Assembly (NCBI GenBank): GCA_002491225.1
Contig: DKVN01000067.1
Location: 1 to 13,017 of the forward strand
DNA from: Faecalibacterium sp. UBA7177
GTDB taxonomy: Bacteria > Bacillota > Clostridia > Oscillospirales > Ruminococcaceae
Direction: 5' to 3'
DNA: 13,017 nucleotides
Made by a program: the position numbers and the translations under genes. Under the pieces are notes generated by a model. That model saw only the letters and a list, made by a program, of their open reading frames with translations. It had not been told where the DNA came from and searched no databases. Each line of letters opens with the position of its first letter. Within the stretch, counting starts at the first letter, position 1. This document shows positions 6,371-12,976 of the stretch, piece after piece.

Positions 6371-7972
6371 ATGTTCGCATCCATCCAGAGCTTCGGCGTG
6401 CGGGGGCTGACCGGTTTTGGGGTCACCGCCGAGGCCGACATCAGCGGCGGGCTGCCCGGCTTTACCCTCGTGGGCCTGCCGGACAGCGCCGTCAAGGAGA
6501 GTGCCGACCGGGTGCGCAGCGCCTGCAAAAATCTCAAGTTCCCCTGGCCCGCCAGCCGCATCACGGTCAACCTGGCCCCGGCCGACACCCGCAAGACCGG
6601 CCCGGTCTACGACCTGCCGGTGCTGCTGGCCCTGCTCTCGGCCTCCGGGGTGCTGCCCGCGCCCGGCCCCACCCGCGCCTTTGTGGGCGAGCTCTCGCTG
6701 GACGGCAGCCTGCGCCCGGTGGCGGGGGTGCTGCCAATGGCCCTGCAGGCCGCCGCCTGCGGGGTGGCCGAGCTGTTCGTGCCCGCCCAAAACGCCGCCG
6801 AGGCGGCGGTGGCCGAGGGTCTCACCGTCTACCCCGCCGAGACTGCCGGGCAGGTGGTGGCCCACCTGCGCGGGGAGGCCGCGCTCCTCCCCGCCGCGCC
6901 CACCGGCTTTGCGCCGGACGAGGCGGGCGCTTTCCCGGATTTTGCCGACGTCCACGGCCAGCCCGCCGCCCGCCGGGCGCTCGAGATCGCGGCGGCGGGC
7001 GGCCACAACATCCTGCTGATCGGCCCGCCGGGCACCGGCAAATCGATGCTGGCGCGGCGGCTGCCCGGCATCCTGCCGCCCCTCACCCGCGAGGAGGCGC
7101 TCGAGGTCACCGGCATCTACTCGGTGGCGGGGCTGCTGCCGCCCGGCAGCGGGCTGGCCGCGGCCCGGCCCTTCCGCAGCCCGCACCACAGCGTCAGCGC
7201 GGCGGCCCTGGCCGGGGGCGGCTCCTCCCCGAGGCCCGGCGAGGTGAGCCTGGCCCACAGCGGGGTGCTGTTTCTGGACGAGCTGCCCGAGTTCCACCGC
7301 GAGGCGCTCGAGGTGCTGCGCCAGCCGCTCGAGGACGGGGTGGTCACCGTGAGCCGGGTGGCGGGCAGCGCCACCTACCCCAGCCGGTTCACCCTTGTAG
7401 CCGCCATGAACCCCTGCCGCTGCGGCTACTTTGGCCATCCCACCCGGCCCTGCACCTGCCTGCCCAGCGCCATCGAGCGGTACCGCCAAAAGGTCAGCGG
7501 CCCTTTGCTCGACCGCATCGACCTGCAGGTCGAGGTCGCGCCGGTGGCCTATGATGACCTCGCCAGCGAAACCGGCGGCGAGCCGAGCGCGCCCATCCGG
7601 GCCAGGGTGAGCGCCGCGCGGGCGGTGCAGTCGGCCCGGTACGCGGGCAGCGCCATCCGCTGCAACGCCCAGCTGCCCAGCGCGCTGGTGCGCCGCTACT
7701 GCCGGCTGGACGATGCTGCCGAGGCAATGCTGCGCGGCGCGTTTGAAAAGATGAGCCTCTCGGCCCGCGCCTATGACCGGGTGCTGCGGGTGGCCCGGAC
7801 GATTGCTGATTTAGAGGCCGCGAATCTGGAGGCAGCAGCCGCGGGGGCGGCAGAAACAAAGGCCGCCGGAACCGCTCCCACCCAGCGCGCCCCCGCCCGC
7901 CTCACCGCCGCCCACATCGCCGAGGCTCTGCAGTACCGCAGTCTTGACCGCAAATACTGGTACAACGCCTGA
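6371..7972 (+). CDS. comM: YifB/ComM family Mg-chelatase-like AAA+ ATPase
   Basis: A 533-residue cytosolic protein. Residues about 1-165 form the Lon-protease-like ChlI N-terminal domain typical of YifB/ComM (FTLVGLPDSAVKESADRVRS, 31-50). Residues about 190-390 form the AAA+ core, with Walker A GPPGTGKS (218-225), RSPHHSVSAAALAGGG (269-284) and Walker B VLFLDELPEF (299-308). The family's four-cysteine stretch is at 349-363 (NPCRCGYFGHPTRPCTC), and the C-terminal helical domain contains SARAYDRVLRVARTIADL (464-481). ComM is known as a helicase that promotes branch migration during natural transformation; its role in non-competent Firmicutes is less clear. The ATG follows AGAGGGGG closely. An Ala/Glu/Thr-rich insert at about 483-508 separates the last two helices. 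All catalytic motifs are intact. Confidence 0.93.
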   Translation: MFASIQSFGVRGLTGFGVTAEADISGGLPGFTLVGLPDSAVKESADRVRSACKNLKFPWPASRITVNLAPADTRKTGPVYDLPVLLALLSASGVLPAPGPTRAFVGELSLDGSLRPVAGVLPMALQAAACGVAELFVPAQNAAEAAVAEGLTVYPAETAGQVVAHLRGEAALLPAAPTGFAPDEAGAFPDFADVHGQPAARRALEIAAAGGHNILLIGPPGTGKSMLARRLPGILPPLTREEALEVTGIYSVAGLLPPGSGLAAARPFRSPHHSVSAAALAGGGSSPRPGEVSLAHSGVLFLDELPEFHREALEVLRQPLEDGVVTVSRVAGSATYPSRFTLVAAMNPCRCGYFGHPTRPCTCLPSAIERYRQKVSGPLLDRIDLQVEVAPVAYDDLASETGGEPSAPIRARVSAARAVQSARYAGSAIRCNAQLPSALVRRYCRLDDAAEAMLRGAFEKMSLSARAYDRVLRVARTIADLEAANLEAAAAGAAETKAAGTAPTQRAPARLTAAHIAEALQYRSLDRKYWYNA

Positions 7973-7973
7973 C

Positions 7974-7996
7974 CGGCCGCCCTCCGGCCGCGTTTT
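7974..7996 (+). terminator. weak terminator after comM
   Basis: CGGCCG (7974-7979) and CGGCCG (7985-7990) form a 6-base stem with a 5-base loop directly after the stop codon, followed by CGTTTT. The stem is short and the T-run only four, so termination may be partial. Confidence 0.45.
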
Positions 7997-8033
7997 CCCG
8001 CGCGCCGCGGCCGGTTCCCCCCGCATTCCGGCA

Positions 8034-8062
8034 TTGACAATCCGCCCCGAAACCTTTATCAT
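8034..8062 (+). promoter_or_regulatory. promoter of the phospho-sugar mutase gene
   Basis: A perfect TTGACA (8034-8039), exactly 17 bases, and TATCAT (8057-8062). This is the best housekeeping promoter match in the window. Transcription would start near 8069, leaving a leader of about 120 bases. Confidence 0.8.
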
Positions 8063-8079
8063 ACTGTTGGATAGTTTTT

Positions 8080-8100
8080 CCAAAACATTTCGTGTTTTGG
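8080..8100. promoter_or_regulatory. inverted repeat just downstream of the mutase gene transcription start
   Basis: CCAAAACA (8080-8087) and TGTTTTGG (8093-8100) are a perfect 8-base inverted repeat with a TTTCG centre, about 11-31 bases after the predicted start of transcription. It could be an operator or a leader hairpin. Confidence 0.45.
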
Positions 8101-8128
8101 GCCAAAAAATCAACAAATGAACAAAAAT

Positions 8129-8168
8129 GGGCGGCCGGGTTTGTGCATCCCGCACACCTCCCCCGCCC
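8129..8168 (+). other. leader hairpin before the mutase gene
   Basis: GGGCGG (8129-8134) pairs with CCGCCC (8163-8168), and TGTGC with GCACA pairs inside, giving a broken stem-loop. It ends about 20 bases before the ATG at 8189, close to its ribosome binding site. It may simply reflect high G+C. Confidence 0.3.
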
Positions 8169-8188
8169 GGAAAGCAGGTGTTTTGCAG

Positions 8189-9901
8189 ATGTACAAGGCA
8201 GAATATGAGCGCTGGCTGGCCGCCCGGCTGGACGATGCCGACCTTGCGCCCGAGCTCGAAGGGATCGAGGGCGACGAGGACGCCATCAAGGACCGGTTCG
8301 CCGTCTCGCTCAAGTTCGGCACCGCCGGCCTGCGCGGGGTGCTGGGCGCGGGCACCAACCGGATGAACGTCTATGTCGTGCGGCAGGCCACCCAGGGCCT
8401 GGCCAACTGGGTCAAGACCCAGGGCGGCAGCCAGACGGTCGCGATCAGCTACGACAGCCGCATCAAGAGCGATGTCTTTGCCCGCTGCGCCGCCGAGGTG
8501 CTGGCGGCCAACGGGGTGCATGTGCGCATCTACCCCGCCCTGATGCCGGTGCCTGCCCTCAGCTTTGCCACCCGCTACTATCACTGCAACGCGGGCATCA
8601 TGGTCACGGCCAGCCACAACCCCGCCCGCTACAACGGCTACAAGGCCTACGGGCCGGACGGCTGCCAGATGACCGACGAGGCCGCCGATATCGTCTATGC
8701 CGAGATCCAGAAAACCGACGTGCTCACCGGCGCCAAGACCATCCCCTTTGCGGACGGCATCGCCTCCGGCATGATCCAGTATGTCGGGGAGGACTGCTAC
8801 GAGGCCCTCTACGCCGCCATCGAGAGCCGCCAGGTGCGGCCGGGCCTCTGCAAAACGGCCGGGCTCAAGCTGGTGTACAGCCCGCTCAACGGCAGCGGCC
8901 TTGTGCCGGTGAGGAGGGTGCTGAGCGATATCGGCATCTCCGACATCACCATCGTGCCCGAGCAGAAGGACCCGGACGGCAACTTCCCCACCTGCCCCTA
9001 CCCCAACCCCGAGATCTTCGAGGCACTGCGGCTGGGGCTCGAGCTGGCCAAGGCCTCCGGCGCCGACCTGATGCTCGCCACCGACCCGGACGCCGACCGT
9101 GTCGGCATCGCGGTGCGCTGCAAGGACGGCAGCTATGAGCTGCTCACCGGCAACGAGGTTGGCGTGCTGCTGCTGGACTACATCTGCGCCGGGCGCATCG
9201 AGGCGGGCACCATGCCCAAAGACCCGGTCTGTGTCAAGTCGATCGTCTCCACCCCGCTGGCCGACGTTGTGGCTGCCCATTACGGGGTCGAGTGCCGCAA
9301 CGTGCTCACCGGCTTCAAGTGGATCGGCGACCAGATCGCGAATCTTGAGGCCGCGGGCGAGGTCGAGCGGTTCATCTTTGGCTTTGAGGAGAGCTACGGC
9401 TACCTCGCCGGAAGCTATGTGCGGGACAAGGACGCCGTCGTGGGCAGCATGCTGATCTGCGAGATGGCCGCCTACTACCGCAGCAAGGGTTCATCGATCA
9501 AGGAGGAGCTCGACCGCATCTACGGCGAGTACGGCCGCTACCTGAACAAGGTGGACAGCTTCGAGTTCCCGGGCCTGTCCGGCATGGACAAGATGGCCGG
9601 CATCATGCAGAGCCTGCGGGACACCCCGCCCAGGGAGTTCGCGGGTCATGCCGTCACCCGCGTGGCCGATTACAAGGCCGGCACCATCACCGACATCGCC
9701 TCGGGCGAGACCAAGCCCACCGGCCTGCCCGCCGCCAACGTGCTGATCTACACCCTCGAGGGCGGCGCGACCGTGGTGGTGCGCCCCAGCGGCACCGAGC
9801 CCAAGATCAAGACCTACTTCACCACCCTCGGCAAGAACCTTGCCGAGGCCCAGGCCCAAAAAGAAGCCCTCGCTGCCGCCCTCGCGCCGGTGCTGGCGTA
9901 A
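8189..9901 (+). CDS. pgm: phospho-sugar mutase (alpha-phosphoglucomutase / phosphomannomutase)
   Basis: A 570-residue cytosolic enzyme of the alpha-D-phosphohexomutase family. It interconverts hexose 1- and 6-phosphates through a phosphoserine. The four family signatures are present: catalytic loop VTASHNPARYNGYKAYGPDG (139-158, Ser142), metal loop TDPDADRVGIA (298-308), sugar-binding loop FGFEESYGYLAG (398-409), and phosphate-binding loop RPSGTEPKIKTY (532-543). The length fits the Firmicute PgcA-like branch. Glucose 1-phosphate feeds UDP-glucose, glycogen and envelope glycan synthesis; mannose specificity cannot be excluded. I choose the ATG at 8189, which gives the family N-terminus. The in-frame ATG at 8117 has no binding site and adds 24 unlikely residues. 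The gene has its own promoter and a strong terminator at 9939. Confidence 0.92.
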   Translation: MYKAEYERWLAARLDDADLAPELEGIEGDEDAIKDRFAVSLKFGTAGLRGVLGAGTNRMNVYVVRQATQGLANWVKTQGGSQTVAISYDSRIKSDVFARCAAEVLAANGVHVRIYPALMPVPALSFATRYYHCNAGIMVTASHNPARYNGYKAYGPDGCQMTDEAADIVYAEIQKTDVLTGAKTIPFADGIASGMIQYVGEDCYEALYAAIESRQVRPGLCKTAGLKLVYSPLNGSGLVPVRRVLSDIGISDITIVPEQKDPDGNFPTCPYPNPEIFEALRLGLELAKASGADLMLATDPDADRVGIAVRCKDGSYELLTGNEVGVLLLDYICAGRIEAGTMPKDPVCVKSIVSTPLADVVAAHYGVECRNVLTGFKWIGDQIANLEAAGEVERFIFGFEESYGYLAGSYVRDKDAVVGSMLICEMAAYYRSKGSSIKEELDRIYGEYGRYLNKVDSFEFPGLSGMDKMAGIMQSLRDTPPREFAGHAVTRVADYKAGTITDIASGETKPTGLPAANVLIYTLEGGATVVVRPSGTEPKIKTYFTTLGKNLAEAQAQKEALAAALAPVLA

Positions 9902-9938
9902 CGGCCGCCGGGCCCCCGGGCCCTGCCCCAAACAGGAC

Positions 9939-9984
9939 AAGCGCCCCGCGCCGTGTTGCACCCCACACAGCGCGGGGCGCTTTT
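9939..9984 (+). terminator. strong rho-independent terminator of pgm; first copy of a repeated hairpin
   Basis: AAGCGCCCCGCGC (9939-9951) pairs with GCGCGGGGCGCTT (9970-9982), and GTGT/ACAC pairs further inside, followed by TTTT. The bases at 9942-9956 (CGCCCCGCGCCGTGT) and 9970-9981 (GCGCGGGGCGCT) recur exactly in the hairpin at 12937-12978, on the other side of the low-GC block. Confidence 0.85.
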
Positions 9985-10038
9985 GGCCCGGGCCCGCTGC
10001 CGGGTGCCAAGGCCGAACCGCCCATAAGGAGCAAAAGC

Positions 10039-10416
10039 ATGCAGCTGCCCTATTCGTTCTGGTTTTTATTTTCTCTCTTGGATACTTGCTACTTTAAGTG
10101 TTATGAGGATGATCTTGGCGGCTTGTTGGGGGATCTGTCCCCCTATCTCTGGAGCGACCGCCGCCCCATGGATCTGGCAACCGTTCACGACTGGGAGAGC
10201 CTCTGCAAGGATTTTGGATTTTGCGAAGAAAACGCCGTTGATTGTGTAGTGCGCTTTTTGGAATCCTATGAAAAAATGTTTGGCTTTCTGTTTGAAAAGA
10301 CAAAAGAGACGATTCGAGCCTTAACGCCGGACGAAGTTTCCGAAATTCAGAAAAAGGCGTATCAACGATTCACCGGCGCAGGCGACAATGACGGAGCTTT
10401 TTTCGGCGGCGAATAA
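10039..10416 (+). CDS. small acidic protein, resembles immunity-type small proteins
   Basis: A 125-residue protein with a hydrophobic-aromatic first helix (LPYSFWFLF, 3-11), then DDLGGLLGDLSPYLWSD (24-40) and a conserved-looking DW (51-52). A helical region follows (about 63-110), and the tail is Gly/Asp-rich. The pattern of aromatic helix, DDLG-LLGDLSP, and DPA-DW (here DLATVHDW) recalls small proteins commonly found beside polymorphic toxins in Firmicutes. That is a memory-based resemblance, not a database result. It has no signal peptide typical of export and no catalytic motif. The start is firm: AAGGAG lies 7 bases before the ATG. No promoter is visible between it and the pgm terminator. 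No toxin gene is adjacent in the window. Confidence 0.75.
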   Translation: MQLPYSFWFLFSLLDTCYFKCYEDDLGGLLGDLSPYLWSDRRPMDLATVHDWESLCKDFGFCEENAVDCVVRFLESYEKMFGFLFEKTKETIRALTPDEVSEIQKKAYQRFTGAGDNDGAFFGGE

Positions 10417-10483
10417 GATTCTTGATACATTCTTAGGATATCCACGCAGCTTGATCGATCTTCAGATTTTCGGAACAAAATAG
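10388..10483 (+). pseudogene. 31-codon orphan frame overlapping the end of the 125-residue gene
   Basis: An ATG frame overlaps the last 29 bases of the preceding gene in the +1 frame and encodes a protein-like peptide (AANKILDTFLGYPRSLID at residues 6-23, stop TAG at 10481). The amphipathic, well-mixed composition looks like true coding sequence rather than noise, but the length and the weak binding site argue against an independent gene. It may be the C-terminal remnant of a related small protein left by recombination, or a tiny coupled gene. Confidence 0.35.
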
Positions 10484-10525
10484 CGCATGGTCAGACAAAT
10501 AATTCTTTCTGCTGGGAGGTATTAT

Positions 10526-11305
10526 ATGTATTCAGTCACCAAGAGAATTGCCATGATAAAGCAACCTTATGGCGGATATATAAACAAAAAACAATTTGCT
10601 GTCACTCAACTTGAGGATCATATATCATTGAATGAGAATGAGAATATACATGCAAGTTTAGTTGGTTCTGCGATTGATTATATGACACGATTTTTAATGG
10701 GCACCGAAAAAGAAGAAGCGTTTTCAATTTCTTTGGAAGGTGCTAAGGCATTAGACTTATTCAAAGCTGACAAAAAGAGAGCCGCAACAAAAAACGCAGA
10801 AAAGCTCTTAGCAGGCATCAATGGAATTAACAAAAAAACTGTTATTAACGCCTGTAAATTGACAGGTTATGATGTTTGCTATAGATCTCGGATAGGAGAA
10901 TATAAGCCAGTAAAAGAAATTTGTCCAGATGCAGATACAGTAGAGAATATTATAACCATGATTAACCGCAGTCTTTCTTTTTGGAAAGAGTATGGGCCAA
11001 TCGTTAAAGATGGATTTACTTTTGAAGGCGGTTATACAAATACTATATCAGAAGGTGACGGTGACTACTTAACAAATGATACCCTTTGGGACTTCAAAGT
11101 AATAAAAAGCGAACCGAAGCCAAAACATACATTACAGTTGTTTGTGTATTATATTATGGGTACACATTCAGTGTATAAGGAATTTAGGAACATCAAAAAA
11201 CTCGGAATATACAATCCTCGGATGAATAAAGTATATACCGTAGAAATCAGTTCCATACCAGAGCGAGTAATAGAAGAAGTATCAAAGAAAGTTATCGGTT
11301 ATTGA
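10526..11305 (+). CDS. putative PD-(D/E)XK superfamily nuclease-like protein
   Basis: A 259-residue soluble protein with no recognised full-length family. The C-terminal half carries a motif series expected of a PD-(D/E)XK nuclease fold: Glu167 in FTFEGGY, Asp178/Asp180 in EGDGDYL, the D-x-K motif TLWDFKV (186-192, Asp189 and Lys191), then QLFVYY (204-209) as the QxxxY motif, and a closing strand NIKKLGIYNPRMNKVY (222-237). The N-terminal helix HASLVGSAIDYMTRFLM (42-58) matches the helix before the core in RecB/Cas4-type members. The start at 10526 has GGGAGG 6 bases upstream; an in-frame ATG at 10487 lacks one. It is the most A+T-rich gene of the window. Such proteins occur in mobile and defence contexts, but a structural or inactive role is possible. 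Confidence 0.6.
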   Translation: MYSVTKRIAMIKQPYGGYINKKQFAVTQLEDHISLNENENIHASLVGSAIDYMTRFLMGTEKEEAFSISLEGAKALDLFKADKKRAATKNAEKLLAGINGINKKTVINACKLTGYDVCYRSRIGEYKPVKEICPDADTVENIITMINRSLSFWKEYGPIVKDGFTFEGGYTNTISEGDGDYLTNDTLWDFKVIKSEPKPKHTLQLFVYYIMGTHSVYKEFRNIKKLGIYNPRMNKVYTVEISSIPERVIEEVSKKVIGY

Positions 11306-11385
11306 TTGAGTTTTGAATGAGTACGTCATACAAAGAATTATTTGATTTATTCATGGGACAATAGAAACACGGGGAGTAACAAATT

Positions 11386-11904
11386 GTGGAAATCGCTGTT
11401 GATTTTTTTGTTTTAGCCCTCTCCTATATTTTTCTCTTTTACAAAAATTGGAGAAAAGCAGGCAAGGATGTGTTATTGGTCAACACGACAATGTTCGTAT
11501 ATATTTCGTTTGTGTTGTATTTTACACTCATGCCGATCACTACATCGTTATTCTCACTATTCGATCATCCATATGTTCCCATGAATCTCATTCCATTTAT
11601 CGATGTGATCGAGGGCAGAGGAGATTTTGCAAAGCAGGTTTGGCTAAATATTCTTATGACAGTTCCATTTGGCATCCTCTTCCCCATGACAAAAAAGGGA
11701 AACGGAAAATTTTTGAAGGTCGTTCTCTACGCTTTTTGCCTCAGCTTGAGCATTGAGTTGTTGCAGCCACTTCTCAATGGGCTGCGCTCATCCGATATCA
11801 CAGATCTTATCACAAATATTTCCGGGGCCGTGATTGGTTATGGGATCTATCCGCTTACACGGCCATTCAGCAACAAGATCCTTGATCTGCTCTCTGCAAA
11901 ATAA
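11386..11904 (+). CDS. VanZ-like family membrane protein
   Basis: A 172-residue protein with about four or five membrane segments (roughly 5-20, 30-50, 84-101, 109-128 and 140-157). VanZ-like signatures are present: NLIPF (67-71), LNILMTVPFGILFP (87-100), SIELLQ (122-127) and RSSDITDLITNISGAVIGYG (134-153), with the conserved Glu124, Asp137, Asp140 and Asn144. The founding VanZ of Tn1546 gives low-level teicoplanin resistance; most homologues have unknown roles, so I do not infer resistance. The start is GTG at 11386, with GGGGAG 9 bases upstream. The stop is 21 bases before the acetyltransferase gene, so the two are probably cotranscribed. No promoter is evident in the 80 bases upstream. Confidence 0.85.
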   Translation: MEIAVDFFVLALSYIFLFYKNWRKAGKDVLLVNTTMFVYISFVLYFTLMPITTSLFSLFDHPYVPMNLIPFIDVIEGRGDFAKQVWLNILMTVPFGILFPMTKKGNGKFLKVVLYAFCLSLSIELLQPLLNGLRSSDITDLITNISGAVIGYGIYPLTRPFSNKILDLLSAK

Positions 11905-11925
11905 CTCACAGTGAGGATGCACAGC

Positions 11926-12471
11926 ATGCACTCAAATATTTTAGGCGAACGAAACAGCTTTTTGATCCGATTGGCCGAGGCCAAAGATGCGGAGCCGTAT
12001 TTTGAGCAAAACTTCTCTCCTTTGGAGAAAGAAACCGCGCGCCTGACCGGCTGCAAGGAGGTTTTTACAAGAGAAGAGGTCGTTTCTTTCTTTCTAAAAT
12101 CGCTTGAAGATCGTGACAGATATTTCTTTTTGGTCATTGCCCCAGACGGAAGGATCATCGGCGAAAGCGTCATCAATGAGATCGATCTCACCCTGCGCTG
12201 CGCCAATTTTCGGATCGCCCTTTTCCATGCGTCAGAACGCGGCAAAGGGATCGGAACCTGGGTAACCGAATGGACCCGCGATTTTGCGTTTGAAGAACTC
12301 AAGCTGCATCGTCTGGCGCTTGATGTGTATTCCTTCAACCCGCAGGCAGAAAAAACATATCTGAAAGCGGGCTTCCGGCGGGAAGGTGTTTTGAAGGACG
12401 CGGTCAAAGATGGAAATGACTATGCAGACATCATTTTGATGGCAATTTTAGAAGATGAGTGGAGAAAATGA
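11926..12471 (+). CDS. GNAT family N-acetyltransferase (RimJ/RimL type)
   Basis: A 181-residue cytosolic acetyltransferase. The acetyl-CoA motif is RGKGIGTWV (105-113, R-x-x-G-x-G form), preceded by a strand (NFRIALF, 94-100). The closing motif NPQAEKTYLKAGFRREG (138-154) is typical of the RimJ/RimL group, which acetylates ribosomal protein N-termini, other proteins, amino acids, or drugs; the substrate here cannot be read from sequence. I start at ATG 11926, because GAGG lies 9 bases upstream and the protein then begins near the usual GER-x-x-L/I-R segment (7-15). GTG 11911 and ATG 11917 are in frame but poorly placed. Its G+C is higher than that of the nuclease-like gene, consistent with a separate origin. 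Confidence 0.88.
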   Translation: MHSNILGERNSFLIRLAEAKDAEPYFEQNFSPLEKETARLTGCKEVFTREEVVSFFLKSLEDRDRYFFLVIAPDGRIIGESVINEIDLTLRCANFRIALFHASERGKGIGTWVTEWTRDFAFEELKLHRLALDVYSFNPQAEKTYLKAGFRREGVLKDAVKDGNDYADIILMAILEDEWRK

Positions 12472-12571
12472 GCGGTAACTAAACTTTTGTCGGCCACAAA
12501 TAAAATCGTTGATGAGGGCATTATGCCAGATATCCCATGATCGTATTGGAGCAGGAGGCATCAGAAGAAGC

Positions 12572-12856
12572 ATGGTCGATGAGCATGATTGGCGATTAAG
12601 AGGCCAGGAAGAATATATGCGGAAAATGGAGTTTGAATATAAAAAGTTTCTTCCGCGCAAAGGCCAGGACGCCCATACCCATTGCGAGTTCTGTTGGCAT
12701 AAATTCATGGAAAATTGCGATGGAGTATTCGATTGCTCGACACATGGTTTTTGCAGCGCAGATGGCCAGTATTGGGTATGCGAAGAATGCTTTCACGATT
12801 TCCGGGAACTGTTATCCTGGCGGATCGTGGATGATGACGAAAAATCGCAGGAATGA
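12572..12856 (+). CDS. small zinc-binding-type protein with two CxxC pairs
   Basis: A 94-residue protein with DWRLRGQEEYM at 6-16, a basic linker, then HTHCEFCWHKF (35-45) and YWVCEECFHDF (67-77). Cys38/Cys41 and Cys70/Cys73 would bind one metal ion in a zinc-ribbon or treble-clef-like fold, and the tail is acidic (IVDDDEKSQE). I recall similar small Firmicute proteins with the order DWRL-GQE-Y, HCEFC-KF, YW-C--CF-DF-E-W, often in accessory regions and near polymorphic toxins; this is unverified memory. The start at 12572 is preceded by AGGAGG 13 bases away, which is long. ATG 12617 has a nearer AGGA but would drop the recognisable N-terminus. A TTG at 12509 is unlikely. The gene ends 4 bases before the terminator stem. 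Confidence 0.72.
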   Translation: MVDEHDWRLRGQEEYMRKMEFEYKKFLPRKGQDAHTHCEFCWHKFMENCDGVFDCSTHGFCSADGQYWVCEECFHDFRELLSWRIVDDDEKSQE

Positions 12857-12860
12857 TCTG

Positions 12861-12895
12861 AAAGCATTGATTCCATTGAATCTGCTTTCTTTTTT
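12861..12895 (+). terminator. A+T-rich terminator closing the island
   Basis: AAAGCA (12861-12866) with TGCTTT (12883-12888), and GATTC (12869-12873) with GAATC (12878-12882), form an 11-pair stem with a two-base bulge and a CATT loop, followed by C and six T. Its composition matches the island, not the host. Confidence 0.75.
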
Positions 12896-12936
12896 GATGG
12901 TCAAACACAAACAGAGGTCAGAATCTCCCAAAACCA

Positions 12937-12976
12937 CGCCCCGCGCCGTGTGCCTACCTGCACACGGCGCGGGGCG
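12937..12976 (-). terminator. perfect 17-base hairpin, second copy of the pgm terminator motif
   Basis: Bases 12937-12953 and 12960-12976 are perfectly complementary around a 6-base loop. On the minus strand the stem is followed by TGGTTTTGG, and it lies 22 bases after a probable stop codon, so it most likely terminates a minus-strand gene entering from the right. It shares identical 15- and 12-base arms with 9939-9984. Confidence 0.7.

Larger units (their letters stand above)
10039..12895 (+). other. low-GC mosaic accessory island
   Basis: Composition changes sharply after the pgm terminator: I counted 22 G+C of 60 bases at 10561-10620 against 40 of 60 at 9241-9300. Within the block, gene composition also varies: the nuclease-like gene is the most A+T-rich, and the first gene and the acetyltransferase are intermediate. 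All five genes run on the plus strand, with leftover coding-like fragments between some of them. No integrase, transposase, terminal repeat or target duplication is visible, so the mechanism of entry is not shown. It ends with an A+T-rich terminator at 12861-12895. Confidence 0.65.

Noticed and set aside
6341..7489. Long minus-strand open frame opposite comM
   Set aside because: Gly/Ala/Arg/His-rich shadow of a strongly supported gene, with no motifs.
7811..9280. 489-codon minus-strand open frame opposite pgm
   Set aside because: It is a shadow frame: the plus strand carries all four mutase motifs, and this frame also crosses the comM-pgm boundary.
10039..12895. Insertion sequence, integron or integrative element
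   Set aside because: No transposase, integrase, terminal inverted repeats or target duplication is visible; only composition and the flanking hairpins suggest acquisition.
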